Shown: positions 61,614 through 64,000 of the stretch, one piece after another
How the letters are laid out: each line of letters starts with the position of its first letter
How positions within the stretch are numbered: position 1 is the stretch's first letter
Assembly (NCBI RefSeq): GCF_002304005.1
Contig: NZ_MRCQ01000006.1
Location: 248,001 to 312,000 of the forward strand
Length of the DNA: 64,000 bases
Direction: 5' to 3'
Source of the DNA: Flavobacterium sp. ACN6
GTDB lineage: Bacteria; Bacteroidota; Bacteroidia; Flavobacteriales; Flavobacteriaceae
The notes under the pieces: generated by a model
The model's input: only the letters and a program-made list of their open reading frames with translations
Told to the model about the DNA's origin: nothing
The model's database searches: none
Position numbers and translations under genes: made by a program

Positions 61614-63482
61614 TTAAGGCGTAAGTTTGTTATTAATGATTCTTTCGTTAAAAGATTGTATGTAAGCTTTTAAGAATTTTTCGTATTCAGTTACTCTTGA
61701 TTTCTCTTGTTGTATTAAATTGTTTTTCAATAAAATATCTTTTTTCCAATTGTATAATCCAATAGTTTTATTATTAGCAAAAGCTAAGTAATAATCATCT
61801 TGAATATAATGATAGGTTCCTTGCAGATAATATACTACAAAGTTTTCTGGAGCCTTGTAGCTTTTTCCAAAACTAACCATTTTGGTTTTTATATTGAGAT
61901 AATCTAAAATACTGGGCATAATATCAATTTGTTGAAAGTTCTTTTCGCTGCTTCCAATCAGTTCTGGATTGGATGGATCGAAGAATAAAATAGGAATTCT
62001 AAATTTTCCAATATTGGTCTGATCAATGTCTCTGTCTCCTCCCGATGAAGTATGATCTGCAGAAATTACAAAAAGAGTGCTGGAATACCAATCTTCTTTT
62101 TTTGCAGTTTTAAAAAATTCTCGTAATGCAAAATCAGTATAAGCGATGCTCTCCTGAATGACTGTAGTTCCTTTTGGAAATTTTCCTTTATATTTTTCCG
62201 GTATTATATAAGGATTATGTGATGATATCGTAAACAAAGAACTGAAAAAAGGCTGTTTAAAAGAACTTAATTTAGAAGCGTAAAATTTTAAAAACTCTTC
62301 GTCGAAAATGCCCCATTTTCCATCAAAAGCATTTTTTCCGGTGTATTGGTCTTTTCCAAAATAATTATCGAATCCAGCAACTTTGGCATATTGCTCAAAA
62401 TTTTGGCTTCCATTAAAAGCACCATGAAAAAACGAAGTATTATATCCTTCTTTCTTCAATATTTGTGGCAGACCATTTATTTTATTTAAAGAATAGCTGG
62501 AGGAAATAAAAGAGTTATTCATTAAACTGGGAATACTTGAAAGTATAGAAGGAACGGCATCTATAGAAACTTTTCCATTTGCAAAACCATTTTTAAAATA
62601 ATAGGATTTTGTAATCAGCGAATCTAAAAAAGGCGTTTGTCCGTGTCCGATGTTTTCATTACCAAAACTTTCTAAAATCAAAATAACGACATTTTTCTTG
62701 ACAGCAGGTTTTTCTGGCTGCAATAAAATGCAAGGATCATAAATTGATTTTAATTCCTTTGAATTATAATAATTAACTTCATCAATATCTTCTTTTTTTG
62801 TAATAGTTTTTAGGATTGTAAAGGGAGTATTCAAAACCAAAGAAGTATTAGTCAAAGCTCCGTAGTTTATTCCGTCAACAATTTTTATTGGTTTTTTTTG
62901 AAAGCCTCCGCGTGCTATAATTAATAAGGTAATTAGTGAAAGGATTAAAAAGAAAGACTTTACTAAGTAATCTCTCTTGATTAAATATTGCGGCATTGAA
63001 TTTTTCTCAAGATCGGGTACTAATTTCCAGAATAAGACGCTTATAATTAAGAAAATTATTCCAATATACCAGAACTCTTTTAAAAACGAAGGAATTAGAC
63101 CAATGGCTTCATGTTCCATTCCTTTTGCTGTAATCATATTAAAGGTACTTCTTCTGCCTGTAAAACGATAATAAATTATATCAATGAAATTGGTAGCGAT
63201 AAAGATAAGGTTAATGCTGTAAAAAGTTATTTTTAAAATAACTTGATAGTTGTTTTTATATTTAAAATTACCAGGAATTAAATGAGCAATAGCGAAAATT
63301 ATATTGACATAACTTATTGCAGCAAAATCAAACAGAAGTCCGCCAACTAGGGTTTTGAATGTCAGTGGATCAAATAAATTCTTATTTATAAAATAAAATA
63401 AAAGCCTGCTGAATTGATAAATTAGAACAAGTAAAAGAAATCTTTTTAAGAATAAAACAATGCTTTTTTTATAGTTATTCAT
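61614..63482 (-). CDS. LTA synthase-like sulfatase family membrane protein
   Basis: The 622-aa protein has five membrane helices (about residues 10-185) and an alkaline-phosphatase-superfamily domain (about 260-585). It carries VVILILESFGNENIG (first metal site) and FANGKVSIDAVPSILSS (probable nucleophile Ser or Thr), plus FVISADHTSSGGDRD (metal ligands). The fold matches the MdoB/LtaS group that transfers phosphoglycerol or phosphoethanolamine. The substrate here is unknown. Confidence 0.85.
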   Translation of the reverse strand: MNNYKKSIVLFLKRFLLLVLIYQFSRLLFYFINKNLFDPLTFKTLVGGLLFDFAAISYVNIIFAIAHLIPGNFKYKNNYQVILKITFYSINLIFIATNFIDIIYYRFTGRRSTFNMITAKGMEHEAIGLIPSFLKEFWYIGIIFLIISVLFWKLVPDLEKNSMPQYLIKRDYLVKSFFLILSLITLLIIARGGFQKKPIKIVDGINYGALTNTSLVLNTPFTILKTITKKEDIDEVNYYNSKELKSIYDPCILLQPEKPAVKKNVVILILESFGNENIGHGQTPFLDSLITKSYYFKNGFANGKVSIDAVPSILSSIPSLMNNSFISSSYSLNKINGLPQILKKEGYNTSFFHGAFNGSQNFEQYAKVAGFDNYFGKDQYTGKNAFDGKWGIFDEEFLKFYASKLSSFKQPFFSSLFTISSHNPYIIPEKYKGKFPKGTTVIQESIAYTDFALREFFKTAKKEDWYSSTLFVISADHTSSGGDRDIDQTNIGKFRIPILFFDPSNPELIGSSEKNFQQIDIMPSILDYLNIKTKMVSFGKSYKAPENFVVYYLQGTYHYIQDDYYLAFANNKTIGLYNWKKDILLKNNLIQQEKSRVTEYEKFLKAYIQSFNERIINNKLTP

Positions 63483-63667
63483 CTGAAATTTTATATCTGA
63501 TTAAGTTGTAAATGATTTTTAAAACTGTAAGAGAATTTCAGGCAAAAGAACTTTTGTTTTTCTTAAAAAAGATACTCAAAAAGGTATGTTTATAATAAGA
63601 TAAGACTTATTTGAAAAATAAAATAAAGAAGACAAGGTGACAAGATTTATTGTTTTTATTACCCAAG

Positions 63668-63702
63668 TTTGTAAATGCTTACAATATGTTTAATTATTTT
63701 TG
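63668..63702 (+). promoter_or_regulatory. Promoter for ruvX
   Basis: TTTG (63668-63671) and TATTTTTG (63695-63702) are separated by 23 nt, within the loose spacing range. The 238-nt spacer before it shows no other feature. Confidence 0.45.
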
Positions 63703-63720
63703 CATTTAAATAAATAAAAC

Positions 63721-64000
63721 ATGCCAAGAATCCTCTCTATAGATTACGGACAAAAACGCACAGGAATCGCTGTTACAGATGAAATGCAGATTATCGCTTC
63801 CGGGTTAACAACAATTCCGACTCATACTTTGGTCGATTTTTTGAAAGATTATTTCGCAAAAGAAAAAGTAGAAGCGGTTTTGATTGGAGAACCAAAGCAA
63901 ATGAACGGCCAGCCCTCAGAAAGTGCTTCTGTGATTAATGGTTTTGCAACGCATTTTTCGAACGTATTTCCTGATATAAAAGTAATTCGGGTAGATGAGC
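63721..64000 (+). CDS. ruvX: Holliday junction resolvase-like RuvX (partial)
   Basis: The first 93 codons of a YqgF/RuvX-type RNase H-fold protein run off the right edge. The start MPRILSIDYGQKRTGIAVTD carries the first catalytic Asp in IDYG, and VLIGEPKQMNG contains the second acidic residue. The remaining part of the gene is beyond the window. Confidence 0.92.
   Translation, partial: MPRILSIDYGQKRTGIAVTDEMQIIASGLTTIPTHTLVDFLKDYFAKEKVEAVLIGEPKQMNGQPSESASVINGFATHFSNVFPDIKVIRVDE

Noticed and set aside
1..64000. tRNA, rRNA, riboswitch and intact insertion sequence genes
   Set aside because: Spacers were read on both strands, and no cloverleaf, transposase motif or conserved riboswitch core was seen. 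By-eye reading could miss a degenerate one.

Overview
The window is AT-rich chromosomal DNA from a flavobacterium, most likely the genus Flavobacterium. The signs are Bacteroidetes-type promoters (TAnnTTTG -7 boxes), few Shine-Dalgarno sites, many lipoproteins, CarboxypepD_reg/TonB-dependent receptors, and small protein families restricted to Flavobacteriia. No rRNA, tRNA, CRISPR array or intact insertion sequence was seen. Most of the window is ordinary core genome in short operons separated by terminators and repeat-rich spacers.

Layout. 0.1-3.6 kb: a LolD-like ABC ATPase carrying a two-helix membrane insert, small membrane proteins and lipoproteins, a DUF937-like protein, and an orphan gene lying between two copies of the serA 3' end. 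3.7-11.6 kb: serC-serA, a LuxC-like acyl-CoA reductase divergent from a ferredoxin, and a TonB-dependent receptor. 11.9-18.4 kb: ychF, a DUF2459 protein, YihY, an FMN reductase, a transglutaminase and pncB. 18.6-24.3 kb: topoisomerase IV parE and parC with a DUF1016 nuclease gene between them. 24.4-25.8 kb: head-to-head remnants of two type VI secretion genes. 25.9-32 kb: a di-heme peroxidase lipoprotein with a PhoX/DUF839 lipoprotein, and a DEDDh exonuclease with a cNMP/CBS/DUF294 signalling protein. 32-35.7 kb: DinB-like protein, an overlapping antitoxin/toxin/pentapeptide-repeat operon, and murQ. 35.9-42.6 kb: a membrane-bound AraC-type regulator, a second TonB-dependent receptor, a ZIP transporter and two methyltransferases. 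43-53 kb: rlmD with two surface proteins, a histidine kinase, an aldo/keto reductase, cysE-cysM, DUF1003, DUF2752, a 57-aa membrane protein and an Smr protein. 53.4-64 kb: cysteine desulfurase, threonylcarbamoyl-AMP synthase, an LPS/glycan cluster (DUF5672, Kdo-kinase-like, two GT2, one GT9), dapD, a PAS protein, an LtaS-like sulfatase and the start of ruvX.

The most unusual content is (1) a 216-nt in-frame insertion in the ABC ATPase, flanked by a 6-bp direct repeat, that adds a transmembrane hairpin; (2) a clean deletion scar of a type VI locus at a short palindrome; (3) a duplication of the serA 3' end and terminator around an orphan gene; (4) a toxin-antitoxin pair translationally overlapping a pentapeptide-repeat protein; and (5) degenerate intergenic arrays with an 8-nt period, mostly in inverted pairs, alongside several other short palindromic repeat families.
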